64,000 bases of DNA, taken from assembly GCF_029891735.1 (NCBI RefSeq), contig NZ_JANQDH010000108.1, positions 1 through 64,000 on the forward strand, in the 5' to 3' direction. The notes beneath the pieces are model-generated. The model ran no database searches, was not told the DNA's origin, and was given only the letters and a program-made list of their open reading frames with translations. The position numbers were made by a program, and so were the translations under genes. This stretch comes from Chrysosporum bergii ANA360D (lineage in GTDB: Bacteria > Cyanobacteriota > Cyanobacteriia > Cyanobacteriales > Nostocaceae). Positions 55,971 to 64,000 of the stretch are shown here, piece after piece (within the stretch, counting starts at the first letter, position 1; the number at the start of each line of letters is the position of its first letter).

Positions 55971-56008
55971 CCCACTCCTAGGCTTAGAGCCTAGGAGTGG
56001 GAGTTTTG
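55971..56008 (+). terminator. Strong intrinsic terminator between eboF and trpE
   Basis: CCCACTCCTAGGC (55971-55983), loop TTAGA, GCCTAGGAGTGGG (55989-56001), then AGTTTTG. A perfect 13-bp stem 14 bp after the eboF stop. It would separate ebo from trp transcription. Confidence 0.88.
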
Positions 56009-56111
56009 TAGATTTGATCTAATGCTAACACAAATAAAAATATACTCACATCTAAAAATTGTTCATGCAACCAACTAAGATTTTGAACTATTGTGAATAG
56101 AGGAGAAATAA

Positions 56112-56150
56112 ATGGTTTTTACGACATCATTAATAAACAATGAATTGTGA
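56112..56150 (+). other. Short upstream ORF overlapping the trpE start
   Basis: A strong AGAGGAGAAATAA ribosome-binding site precedes ATG 56112, which opens a 12-codon frame (MVFTTSLINNEL, stop at 56148). The trpE ATG (56140) lies inside this frame, +1 shifted. No Trp codons are present, so classic attenuation is not indicated; translational coupling is possible. Confidence 0.45.
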
Positions 56151-58317
56151 ATCACGGTCTTATATAACTAACAGTGGTGTATTAATTTCTCGTTGCTGTG
56201 AGCAAATTAAAATGGCAACGGCTTTAGATGACATCCTCTTTTATCTCAACACCCAGCGCGGCGGCTTACTTACCAGTAGTTATGAATATCCAGGTAGATA
56301 TAAAAGATGGGCAATTGGTTTTGTTAACCCGCCTCTGGAGTTGACTACTAGAGAAAACGTTTTTACAGTCACGGCTTTAAATCAACGGGGAGAAGTACTA
56401 TTACCTTTACTTTTAGAACGGTTGTGTTTACTAAAAGAATTAAATGCAGTCCAGCAAAAAAAACATCAAATCACTGGCTTAATTAAAATCACTCAGGGTT
56501 TTTTTGTAGAGGAACAGCGCAGTAAACAACCTTCTGCTTTTACTATCATTCGGGAAATTTTACATATATTCTCTAGCCAAGAAGATGAACATTTAGGACT
56601 ATATGGAGCTTTTGGTTATGATTTGGTCTTTCAGTTTGAATCTGTAACCAAGGTTCAAGAACGTCCATTAGACCAACGGGATTTATTACTTTACCTTCCA
56701 GATGAACTAATAATTGTAGATTATTATCTGCAACAGGCTTTTTGTTTACAATATGACTTTGAAACCCCCCACGGCACTACTCACAATTTACCCCGTACTG
56801 GCGAAAGCATAAATCATCAAGGACGGCGCTTGACTCCACAGCAAAAATGCAGTCATCAAGTGGGGGAATATGCCGAAAAAGTTAAAATAGCTCATGAATA
56901 TTTCCAGCGGGGAGATTTATTTGAAGTCGTTCCCAGTCAAAACTTTTTTAGTTTCTGTGACACCTTACCCAGTAAACTATTTACTACCTTGAAGAAAATA
57001 AACCCCAGCCCCTATGGTTTTATATTTAATTTAGGGGGGGAATATATCATTGGCGCATCCCCAGAAATGTTTGTGCGGGTGGAAGGTAAAAGAGTAGAAA
57101 CTTGCCCCATTAGTGGTACTATCACCAGAGGGAAAAATGCCATAGATGACGCGGACCAAATTCGTCAATTACTCAACTCATACAAAGACGAAGCGGAACT
57201 TACTATGTGTACTGATGTTGACCGTAATGATAAGTCCCGCATTTGTCAACCAGGTACAGTGCAAGTTATCGGCCGTCGTCAAATAGAGTTATATAGCCAT
57301 TTGATTCATACAGTGGATCATGTTGAAGGCATACTAAGACCAGAGTTTGATGCTTTAGATGCTTTTTTAAGCCACACTTGGGCAGTTACGGTAACCGGCG
57401 CACCTAAAAGAGCAGCAATTAATTTTATTGAACAGCAGGAACACGGCCCCAGGCGTTGGTATGGAGGCGCGGTTGGTTATTTAAGTTTTAATGGCGACCT
57501 GAATACAGGGTTAATATTACGGACAATTCGCCTTAAAGACTGTATTGCTGAAGTCCGCGCTGGAGCCACTTTACTTTATGATTCTATCCCCCAAGCAGAA
57601 GAACAAGAAACCATCACTAAAGCCACTGCTTTATTTGCTGCTATTCATCAAGCCCAAGAAACAGACTCGGAATTAAAACAGTGCGGTTCTCAAAACTTGA
57701 GTCAATGTGTTTCTAATAGTGAAGCCGAGAAACACATTTTATTAATTGACTATGAAGATTCATTTGTACACACCTTAGCTAATTATATCCGCCAAACAGG
57801 GGCACAAGTCACTACCATCCGTCACAATTTTTCAGACACCCAACTTAAAAAACAGCGCCCTGATTTAGTGGTTTTATCTCCAGGTCCAGGTAAACCTAGT
57901 GATTTTAGTATTTCCCAAACTATCGCTACTTGCATGAGTAATCATATTCCTATATTTGGTGTTTGTTTGGGGTTACAAAGTATTGTTGAAAGTTTTGGCG
58001 GTAAATTAGGTGTTCTCAATTATCCCCAACATGGTAAGTCGTCTCGCATCTTTGTTACTGATTCTGAGTCAGTAATGTTTAAAGGCTTACCTAATTCTTT
58101 TGCTGTGGGTAGATATCATTCTTTGTTTGCTTTACAGGAACATTTACCCAAGGTTTTGAAGGTGACGGCAATTTCTGAAGATAATATCATTATGGCCATC
58201 GAGCATCACAGTTTACCTATAGCTGCTGTACAGTTTCACCCGGAATCTATTATGACCTTATCTGGGGAGGTGGGACTGACGATGATCAAAAATGTTGTCT
58301 TTAGTTATATCAATTAA
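56140..58317 (+). CDS. trpE: Anthranilate synthase, fused TrpE-TrpG, scytonemin cluster
   Basis: 725 residues. TrpE part (1-520): the Trp-binding region SSYEYPGRYKRW (about 46-57) is retained, chorismate-binding core has FEVVPSQNFF, SPYGFIFNLGG, GASPEMFVR, CPISGTITRG and RAGATLLYDSIPQAEEQET. TrpG part (about 530-725): GPGKPSDF, catalytic Cys in FGVCLGLQSI, and the His-Glu dyad in VQFHPESIM. It converts chorismate and glutamine to anthranilate. The fused form differs from the separate housekeeping TrpE. First gene of trpE-trpC-trpA-trpB-aroG. Confidence 0.96.
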   Translation: MNCESRSYITNSGVLISRCCEQIKMATALDDILFYLNTQRGGLLTSSYEYPGRYKRWAIGFVNPPLELTTRENVFTVTALNQRGEVLLPLLLERLCLLKELNAVQQKKHQITGLIKITQGFFVEEQRSKQPSAFTIIREILHIFSSQEDEHLGLYGAFGYDLVFQFESVTKVQERPLDQRDLLLYLPDELIIVDYYLQQAFCLQYDFETPHGTTHNLPRTGESINHQGRRLTPQQKCSHQVGEYAEKVKIAHEYFQRGDLFEVVPSQNFFSFCDTLPSKLFTTLKKINPSPYGFIFNLGGEYIIGASPEMFVRVEGKRVETCPISGTITRGKNAIDDADQIRQLLNSYKDEAELTMCTDVDRNDKSRICQPGTVQVIGRRQIELYSHLIHTVDHVEGILRPEFDALDAFLSHTWAVTVTGAPKRAAINFIEQQEHGPRRWYGGAVGYLSFNGDLNTGLILRTIRLKDCIAEVRAGATLLYDSIPQAEEQETITKATALFAAIHQAQETDSELKQCGSQNLSQCVSNSEAEKHILLIDYEDSFVHTLANYIRQTGAQVTTIRHNFSDTQLKKQRPDLVVLSPGPGKPSDFSISQTIATCMSNHIPIFGVCLGLQSIVESFGGKLGVLNYPQHGKSSRIFVTDSESVMFKGLPNSFAVGRYHSLFALQEHLPKVLKVTAISEDNIIMAIEHHSLPIAAVQFHPESIMTLSGEVGLTMIKNVVFSYIN

Positions 58318-58360
58318 TCAGATGCTCCCACTACCAGATTATTATCATGACCAATAACCA

Positions 58361-59164
58361 ATGACTAACATACTAAAGCAAATTATCAGCTATAAAAAGC
58401 AGGAAGTGGCTAAAATGGAGGAAATAACTCCTTTGGCTATTCTAAAAAAACAAGTAGAAATATCTCCCCCGGTGCGAGGGTTTATCGCTGCTGTGCAACA
58501 AAGTCCTAAATACCCTAGTTTAATTGCTGAGTTGAAGAAGGCTTCCCCTAGTCGTGGGGTCATTAAACCAAACTTTGACCCTGTGGCTATTGCTCAAAGT
58601 TATGAACGGGGCGGGGCTGCTTGTCTATCAGTCTTGACTGATGAAAAGTTTTTTCAGGGTAGTTTTAATAATCTAAAACTTGTCCGGGGGGCTGTGAATT
58701 TACCCCTGCTGTGTAAGGAGTTTATTATCGACCCTTATCAAATATTTTTAGCTCGCACTATGGGTGCTGATGCTGTGTTATTAATCGCAGCTATTTTGAC
58801 AGATACTCAACTTGAGGAGTTTTTGCAGATAACAAATGAGTTAAAAATGACTGCTTTAGTGGAGGTTCACAGTTTGGCGGAACTGGATAGAGTATTGAAA
58901 TTACATGGGTTGCAGTTACTGGGAATTAATAACCGTGATTTAGATGATTTTACTATAGATATCCACACAACTGCCGGACTTTTACAACAACGGCAAAAAC
59001 GATTACAAGATTTACAAGTGACTGTTGTTAGTGAGTCAGGGTTATATACACAGGCTGATTTGTCTTTGGTAGCTAAAGCAGGCGCTCGCGCAGTTTTAAT
59101 TGGTGAATCTTTGGTTAAACAAAACAACATAGAACAAGCTGTCGGTAATCTTTTTGCTTGTTAA
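58361..59164 (+). CDS. trpC: Indole-3-glycerol phosphate synthase
   Basis: 267 residues, TIM barrel. N-terminal helix [27 protein letters not shown] (catalytic Lys/Glu), [54 protein letters not shown] and VLIGESLVK. Decarboxylative ring closure of CdRP to IGP in tryptophan synthesis. 43 bp after trpE, same strand. Likely a cluster-dedicated paralogue. Confidence 0.96.
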   Translation: MTNILKQIISYKKQEVAKMEEITPLAILKKQVEISPPVRGFIAAVQQSPKYPSLIAELKKASPSRGVIKPNFDPVAIAQSYERGGAACLSVLTDEKFFQGSFNNLKLVRGAVNLPLLCKEFIIDPYQIFLARTMGADAVLLIAAILTDTQLEEFLQITNELKMTALVEVHSLAELDRVLKLHGLQLLGINNRDLDDFTIDIHTTAGLLQQRQKRLQDLQVTVVSESGLYTQADLSLVAKAGARAVLIGESLVKQNNIEQAVGNLFAC

Positions 59165-59185
59165 TTATCAAAGTTTTTTACTTCT

Positions 59186-60028
59186 ATGCAAAAAAAAATG
59201 GTGACTATATCTCATTGCTTTGAAAATCTACGCAGTCAGAAAAAGTGTGCTTTAATTCCTTTTATTATGGCTGGTGACCCAGATTTAACAACTACAGCTG
59301 CGGCTATACGTGTTTTAGACCGTCATGGGGCGGATTTTATAGAGGTAGGCGTACCTTATTCTGACCCGTTGGCTGATGGTCCGGTAATTCATGCAGCAGC
59401 AACTAGGGCTATAGGGGAGAAAGTTAATTTACGTCAAGTGTTAACTATGCTGCGGGAAATAACTCCGGAAATCAAAGCACCGTTAATTTTGTTTACTTAT
59501 TACAATCTGATTTTACATCGCGGTGTGCAATCTTTTCTGGCAGATATAGTTGCTGCCGGGGTACGGGGTTTGGTAGTACCAGATTTGCCTTTGGAGGAGG
59601 CTAAACTTTTAATACAAATGGCTTCTGCTTTTGGGGTGGAGGTGATTCTTTTGGTGGCTCCTACTAGTTCGCCAGAGCGCATTGCTGCTATTGCAGCACA
59701 GTCTCAGGGGTTTGTTTATTTGGTAAGTGTGACGGGAGTAACAGGAATGCGATCGCAAATAGAAAATCGTGTCCACAATATACTAATAAATATCCGTAAT
59801 GTAACTGATAAAGCCATTGGAGTGGGGTTTGGTATTTCTACCCCCGAACAGGCTCAACAAGTGAAGCAGTGGGGGGCTGATGCAGTAATTGTGGGCAGTG
59901 CTTTTGTTAAACAATTAGGAGAAAATACCCCACAGGTGGGGTTACAAGGCATAGAAAAGCTATGTTGTCAATTAAAAGCAGCAATTTCCCCAGTAGTACG
60001 GAAATCAAGTCTTACCGTAAGTGGGTAG
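59186..60028 (+). CDS. trpA: Tryptophan synthase alpha chain
   Basis: 280 residues. TIM barrel cleaving IGP to indole. Catalytic Glu in [17 protein letters not shown] (about residue 53) and Asp in the same loop; [26 protein letters not shown] and [10 protein letters not shown] follow. 21 bp after trpC. The downstream gap carries a palindromic repeat (60042-60067), not a tyrosinase gene as in Nostoc punctiforme. Confidence 0.96.
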   Translation: MQKKMVTISHCFENLRSQKKCALIPFIMAGDPDLTTTAAAIRVLDRHGADFIEVGVPYSDPLADGPVIHAAATRAIGEKVNLRQVLTMLREITPEIKAPLILFTYYNLILHRGVQSFLADIVAAGVRGLVVPDLPLEEAKLLIQMASAFGVEVILLVAPTSSPERIAAIAAQSQGFVYLVSVTGVTGMRSQIENRVHNILINIRNVTDKAIGVGFGISTPEQAQQVKQWGADAVIVGSAFVKQLGENTPQVGLQGIEKLCCQLKAAISPVVRKSSLTVSG

Positions 60029-60041
60029 GGGTTTTTCCAAG

Positions 60042-60067
60042 GGTAGCGAGCAAGATGCTCTCACTAC
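60042..60067. repeat. Palindromic repeat between trpA and trpB
   Basis: GGTAGCGAGCAAGATGC / TCTCACTAC: head of the dispersed repeat family without the tail, in the 73-bp trpA-trpB gap. It may mark the place where a gene present in related clusters was lost, which is only a guess. Confidence 0.65.
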
Positions 60068-60101
60068 ATAATGTGTACCAATGACTAAGGAGTAATGACT
60101 A

Positions 60102-61313
60102 ATGACTACAATATTAATACCAGAAACACCCGGTAGATTTGGCAAGTTTGGCGGTCAATATGTACCCGAAACGTTGATCCCGGCTTTGAGTGAATTGGAA
60201 ACAGCATTTCAAGAGTATGTTCATGATTTGAGTTTTCAAGCCCAATTACAGGAACTGCTACGAGACTATGTAGGAAGACCTAGCCCTTTATATTTTGCCC
60301 AACGTCTCACCCAACACTACGCTAAACGAGATGGAACGGGGGCGCAAATATATCTAAAGCGTGAGGATTTAAATCATACCGGGGCGCACAAAATAAACAA
60401 TGCTTTGGCACAAGTTTTATTAGCCCAACGTATGGGTAAAAAGCGGATTATAGCGGAAACCGGGGCTGGTCAGCATGGTGTAGCTACAGCTACAGTGTGC
60501 GCTCGGTTTGGCTTGGAGTGTATGATTTATATGGGTGTCCACGATATAGAACGCCAAGCTTTAAATGTGTTTCGGATGAAACTTATGGGGGCACAAGTAT
60601 GTCCCGTCGCAGCTGGGACGGGAACCCTGAAGGATGCTACTTCTGAGGCTATCCGCGACTGGGTGACTAATGTGGAGAATACTCATTACATCCTGGGTTC
60701 CGCAGCCGGACCCCACCCGTACCCCACCATAGTGCGTGAATTTCATTCTATTATTGGTGAAGAAACTCGCCGCCAATGTCAAGAAAAATGGGGAGGTTTA
60801 CCAGATATTCTCTTGGCTTGTGTGGGGGGTGGTTCCAATGCTATTGGTTTGTTTCATGAGTTTGTGGAAGAACCGTTAGTACGCCTTATTGGTGTGGAAG
60901 CCGCTGGAGAAGGACTAGATACAGATAAACACGCTGCTACTTTAAGTAGGGGTAAGGTGGGAGTTTTACACGGGGCCATGAGTTATGTCCTGCAAGGTTC
61001 CGATGGTCAAATTACTGAAGCCCATTCTATTAGTGCTGGTTTGGACTATCCGGGGGTGGGTCCTGAGCATAGTTATTTAAAAGATATTAGTCGGGCTGAG
61101 TATCACAGTGTCACTGACCAAGAGGCTTTACAGGCTTTTCAAAGGTTATCCCAATTGGAAGGAATTATTCCTGCTTTAGAAACTGCCCATGCTCTTGCTT
61201 ATTTGGAAACTCTTTGTCGTCAAGTTGAAGGAAGTCCCCGCATAGTAATTAACTGTTCCGGCAGGGGGGATAAGGATGTACAAACGGTAGCTAAAAGCCT
61301 CAGTTTTGTATAG
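60102..61313 (+). CDS. trpB: Tryptophan synthase beta chain
   Basis: 403 residues, TrpB1 type. PLP lysine in [11 protein letters not shown] (about residue 95), RKREDLN-like [20 protein letters not shown], glycine-rich phosphate cup [10 protein letters not shown], and [11 protein letters not shown] near the C-terminus. Condenses indole with serine to tryptophan, the ScyB substrate. Separated from trpA by 73 bp. Confidence 0.97.
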   Translation: MTTILIPETPGRFGKFGGQYVPETLIPALSELETAFQEYVHDLSFQAQLQELLRDYVGRPSPLYFAQRLTQHYAKRDGTGAQIYLKREDLNHTGAHKINNALAQVLLAQRMGKKRIIAETGAGQHGVATATVCARFGLECMIYMGVHDIERQALNVFRMKLMGAQVCPVAAGTGTLKDATSEAIRDWVTNVENTHYILGSAAGPHPYPTIVREFHSIIGEETRRQCQEKWGGLPDILLACVGGGSNAIGLFHEFVEEPLVRLIGVEAAGEGLDTDKHAATLSRGKVGVLHGAMSYVLQGSDGQITEAHSISAGLDYPGVGPEHSYLKDISRAEYHSVTDQEALQAFQRLSQLEGIIPALETAHALAYLETLCRQVEGSPRIVINCSGRGDKDVQTVAKSLSFV

Positions 61314-61477
61314 GGGAAGATAATGATTAAAAATCAATAGGGTGGGGCGGTTTGAGTTAAGTTACCAGAGTAGGTTTATTTTTAGCTATGGTATTTATTA
61401 CACCAATCATACACCACAAAAGAGCTTCACAAGTCTTTTTTCTCAGCTTTTTGTCAATTTCAGTATAGGTAAGAAAA

Positions 61478-62542
61478 ATGATTGTAGTCCTGAAAAACGG
61501 TACACCAGAAGTAGAAGTCAATCATATTTGTCAACAAATTACGGAAAATTGGCCGGTGACGGTGGAAAAAAGCCTTGGTCAACACAAAACTATCTTAGGT
61601 GTTATTGGTGACACTTCTATCATTGATACTCTGCAAGTCCAGGAGTTAAGTAGTTCAATAGAACAGGTATTAAGAATACAACGGCCTTTTAAACGAGCTA
61701 GTCGGGAGTTTCGCCATGGGGAACCTAGTGAAGTGGTGGTTTCGACTCCTAACGGTTTAGTGAAGTTTGGGGAACATCATCCTATTGTTCTAGTGGCTGG
61801 TCCTTGTTCTGTGGAAAGTGAAGCCATGATTGTTGAAACAGCAAAACAGGTCAAAGCCGGAGGGGCTAAGTTTCTCCGGGGTGGTGCTTACAAGCCCCGC
61901 ACTTCTCCATATTCTTTTCAAGGTTATGGAGAAAGTGCCTTAGACCTGCTAGCAGCAGCGCGTCAAGCTACGGGATTAGGGATTATCACTGAGTTGATGG
62001 ATGCTGCTGATTTATCGGCTGTTGCGGAGGTGGCTGATATTATTCAGATAGGGGCGCGGAATATGCAGAATTTTTCCCTATTAAAAAAAGTGGGCGCTCA
62101 AGATAAGCCTGTTGTACTGAAGCGGGGAATGTCTGCCACTATTGACGAATGGTTGATGGCCGCAGAATACATTTTAGCTGCCGGTAATCATAATCTGATA
62201 CTTTGTGAGCGAGGAATTAGAAGTTTTGATAATAAGTATGCTCGCAACACTTTGGATTTATCAGTAATTCCTGTCTTGCGATCGCTTACTCATTTACCGA
62301 TCATGATAGACCCTAGTCATGGTACAGGTAAATCTGACTACGTTCCTGCCATGACCATGGCTGCTATTGCTGCGGGGACTGATGCTTTAATGATTGAAGT
62401 TCACCCCCAACCAGCCCACGCCTTATCTGATGGTCCCCAGTCCTTGAGTTTTGAGAGGTTTGCTTGTTTAACCAGAGAAATGTCTATTCTTGGCAAGTTG
62501 GTTGATCGTTGGTCCTTACCTGAGTTAGTTGGTTCTGTGTAG
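61478..62542 (+). CDS. aroG: DAHP synthase (3-deoxy-7-phosphoheptulonate synthase, AroF/AroG I-beta type)
   Basis: 354 residues. N-terminal ferredoxin-like regulatory domain (about 1-90, MIVVLKNGTPEVEVNHIC) then the KDO8PS-like barrel: VLVAGPCSVESE, FLRGGAYKPRTSPYSFQG, IIQIGARNMQNF, VVLKRGM, LCERGIR and IDPSHGTGK. First step of the shikimate pathway. The gene closes the cluster and would boost aromatic precursor flow. trpD is not found in the 164-bp gap before it. A GC hairpin (62550-62573) follows. Confidence 0.96.
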   Translation: MIVVLKNGTPEVEVNHICQQITENWPVTVEKSLGQHKTILGVIGDTSIIDTLQVQELSSSIEQVLRIQRPFKRASREFRHGEPSEVVVSTPNGLVKFGEHHPIVLVAGPCSVESEAMIVETAKQVKAGGAKFLRGGAYKPRTSPYSFQGYGESALDLLAAARQATGLGIITELMDAADLSAVAEVADIIQIGARNMQNFSLLKKVGAQDKPVVLKRGMSATIDEWLMAAEYILAAGNHNLILCERGIRSFDNKYARNTLDLSVIPVLRSLTHLPIMIDPSHGTGKSDYVPAMTMAAIAAGTDALMIEVHPQPAHALSDGPQSLSFERFACLTREMSILGKLVDRWSLPELVGSV

Positions 62543-62549
62543 TGCTTTG

Positions 62550-62573
62550 GGGGGCGTGATCAAGTGCGCCCCC
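62550..62573 (+). terminator. Possible terminator after aroG
   Basis: GGGGGCG (62550-62556), 10-nt loop, CGCCCCC (62567-62573), 7 bp after the aroG stop. The following bases TGATTTC give only a weak T-tract. Confidence 0.55.
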
Positions 62574-62720
62574 TGATTTCAGATGTTAGATTTTGGTATT
62601 CAGGGTTTTTTAGTTGGTAGCGAGCAAGACTTGTACAATGTCCTCATTTTTGTTAGTCTGCGGGTTGATAGTTGGTAAAGTGAATGGCGATCGCGTTGCT
62701 TTTTCGAGATATTCTATTAA

Positions 62721-62838
62721 TTAACTCAAAGGATTATTACTCACAAACAGACTTACTTTTGCTTTAAGCTTTTCTTGAGCCTGAAATTTCATTGCTTCTG
62801 CCTTTCCTTTAGCTTCTTCTATTTCTTTTTGAATTTGA
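62721..62838 (-). pseudogene. Possible gene remnant, minus strand
   Basis: A minus-strand frame ending at the TAA 62721-62723 reads a charged helical stretch (KEIEEAKGKAEAMKFQAQ) and a tail SLFVSNNPLS. It is open only about 45 codons and then hits stops inside the ABC transporter gene. It looks protein-like but could be chance; I do not recognise it. Confidence 0.25.
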
Positions 62839-63821
62839 TGATTGATGTAACCAATCTAACAAAGCAATATAATAATTTGACAGTGGTGGATAGTATTTCA
62901 TTCCACGTGGCTGAAGGGGAAACCCTAGGGTTAATCGGTACCAGTGGCTGCGGGAAAACCACCACACTGAAAATGCTCAATCGCTTAATTGAACCTGATT
63001 CAGGTCAAATTTTGATTGCTGGACAGGAAATCAGCCGTCGCCGCCCGGAACTCCTGCGCCAAAGTATGGGTTACGTCATTCAAAATATTGGTCTTTTTCC
63101 TCATTACACAGTGGCAGACAATGTGGCTATTGTACCGCGCTTGTTGAAATGGAAGGAAAAAAGCATTGTTCGCCGCACCACTGAGTTACTGGAACTGGTG
63201 GGACTTCCGCCAGAAAAATTCGCCAAGCGTTATCCCCAAGAACTCAGTGGTGGGCAAAAACAACGAGTAGGATTAGCCCGCGCCCTGGCTGTTGATCCTC
63301 CCATTGTCTTACTTGATGAACCTTTTGGAGCATTGGATCAAATCACTAAACGACAAATCCAGCAAGAATTTAAACAGTTGGAAAGTTTGCTGCATAAAAC
63401 TATGGTGTTGGTGACACATGATATATTTGAAGCAGTCACCCTGTGCGATCGCATTTGTTTAATGGATCAAGGCAAAATCCGCCAAATTGGCACTCCCAAA
63501 GAAGTAATATTTAACCCCCAAAATGATTTTGTACGTGATTTCTTCCAAGCATATCTATTTCAACTGGAACTACAAGTCACCACTCTCAAAGATTTACTCC
63601 CCTGGCTGTCAAAAAATGAAACACTGGCCAGAGACTGTGACAAATACGAAGAAAACACCAGTGTGTTAACAGTACTGGAACAAGTCCAAACACACATGAA
63701 AAATTCTTTCATCCAAATCACCAACTCTGAAAATTCCTCTGTTTGTATAGTCAGTTCTGAAAATTTGCTCAGTGCTTTTTACCAATTCAAGAAATCACTA
63801 AGCAACCATTATTCCGCCTAA
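62838..63821 (+). CDS. Osmoprotectant/glycine betaine-type ABC transporter ATPase
   Basis: 327 residues from the ATG at 62838 (MIDVTNLTKQYNN); the longer TTG-started frame adds an unlikely Phe-rich leader. Walker A GTSGCGKTT, Q-loop GYVIQNIGLFPHYTV, signature LSGGQKQRVGLARAL, Walker B VLLDEPFGALD, switch VTHDIFEAV. The VIQNIGLFPH segment is typical of OpuCA/ProV-like ATPases. The C-terminal 80 residues look like a degenerate CBS-type region. The permease gene begins 40 bp later, so an opuC-like operon starts here. Confidence 0.88.
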   Translation: MIDVTNLTKQYNNLTVVDSISFHVAEGETLGLIGTSGCGKTTTLKMLNRLIEPDSGQILIAGQEISRRRPELLRQSMGYVIQNIGLFPHYTVADNVAIVPRLLKWKEKSIVRRTTELLELVGLPPEKFAKRYPQELSGGQKQRVGLARALAVDPPIVLLDEPFGALDQITKRQIQQEFKQLESLLHKTMVLVTHDIFEAVTLCDRICLMDQGKIRQIGTPKEVIFNPQNDFVRDFFQAYLFQLELQVTTLKDLLPWLSKNETLARDCDKYEENTSVLTVLEQVQTHMKNSFIQITNSENSSVCIVSSENLLSAFYQFKKSLSNHYSA

Positions 63822-63861
63822 AGACAGAAAATGTACATTTATTTCTTGATCCTAAGTTGAT

Positions 63862-64000
63862 ATGACTAACCTGTGGAACTTTTTGGTCAATTCAAGAGAG
63901 GAAATTGCCAAACAAACCATCCAACACCTAGGATTAACATTAGCTTCCTTATCCATCGCCATAGTTATTGGTGTGGTCGTCGGCATTATCTTGACCCGCT
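63862..64000 (+). CDS. Osmoprotectant ABC transporter permease (partial)
   Basis: Only the first 46 codons are inside the window: MTNLWNFLVNSREEIAKQT, then a hydrophobic segment with LTLASLSIAIVIG. This matches the N-terminus of OpuCB/YehW-like permeases (sometimes fused to a substrate-binding domain). Cut by the window end. Confidence 0.8.
   Translation, partial: MTNLWNFLVNSREEIAKQTIQHLGLTLASLSIAIVIGVVVGIILTR

Noticed and set aside
61342-61611. 89-codon + frame between trpB and aroG as a trpD remnant
   Set aside because: It overlaps aroG in another frame and shows no glycine-rich trpD motif.

Overview
The window comes from a filamentous, probably heterocystous cyanobacterium (order Nostocales; species not assignable). 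Evidence: a full NtcA regulator, a tRNA-Ala without encoded CCA, PSRP-3/Ycf65, cyanobacterial FtsH3, plant-type ferredoxins, cyanobacteria-restricted DUF3084/DUF3146/DUF3153 proteins, more than 30 copies of the HIP1 octamer GCGATCGC, and a complete scytonemin (sunscreen pigment) locus. The DNA is AT-rich, mostly single-copy genes in short operons.

Layout. 1-6 kb: a small coiled-coil membrane protein flanked by palindromic repeats, a stomatin-like protein, a polysaccharide export (Wza-type) protein, an ABC ATPase, hisB and fabI. 7-11 kb: ntcA with a canonical NtcA box upstream, a DUF3084/YqgF-like/DUF3146 group, and pdxH. 11.0-11.7 kb: a 10-repeat CRISPR array with no cas genes nearby. 11.8-19.5 kb: a DUF3153 lipoprotein, two tandem ferredoxin genes with duplicated promoters, biliverdin reductase, map, a pentapeptide protein, a TPR lipoprotein and an RmlD-like reductase. 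19.6-24.3 kb: the glycine cleavage operon gcvT-gcvH-gcvP. 24.3-36 kb: Uma2-family genes, a lumenal pentapeptide protein, tRNA-Ala(GGC), hisF, ruvB (3' end overwritten by an IS200/IS605 end), TPR protein, HAD hydrolase, PSRP-3, pabC and ftsH3.

36-62.5 kb is the most interesting region: one scytonemin supercluster. A divergent two-component system (histidine kinase with a decayed PAS domain; AraC-type response regulator) faces scyABCDEF across a 780-bp promoter region carrying a repeated motif. After scyF an intrinsic terminator separates eboABC, a glycosyltransferase, tyrA, dsbA-like, eboD, eboE and eboF. After a second strong terminator come trpE(G), trpC, trpA, trpB and aroG. AroG, TyrA and the Trp enzymes would raise supply of p-hydroxyphenylpyruvate and tryptophan; ScyB deaminates Trp, ScyA couples the two keto acids, ScyC cyclises the product; the Ebo proteins are thought to move the monomer to the periplasm, where the exported PEP-CTERM proteins ScyD/E/F reside and the final dimer is made. 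trpD and the tyrosinase gene known from the Nostoc punctiforme cluster are absent here.

62.8-64 kb: the start of an osmoprotectant (glycine betaine/choline-type) ABC transporter, its permease cut by the window end. Assignments rest on recognition of motifs and family resemblance by eye; no database search was run.
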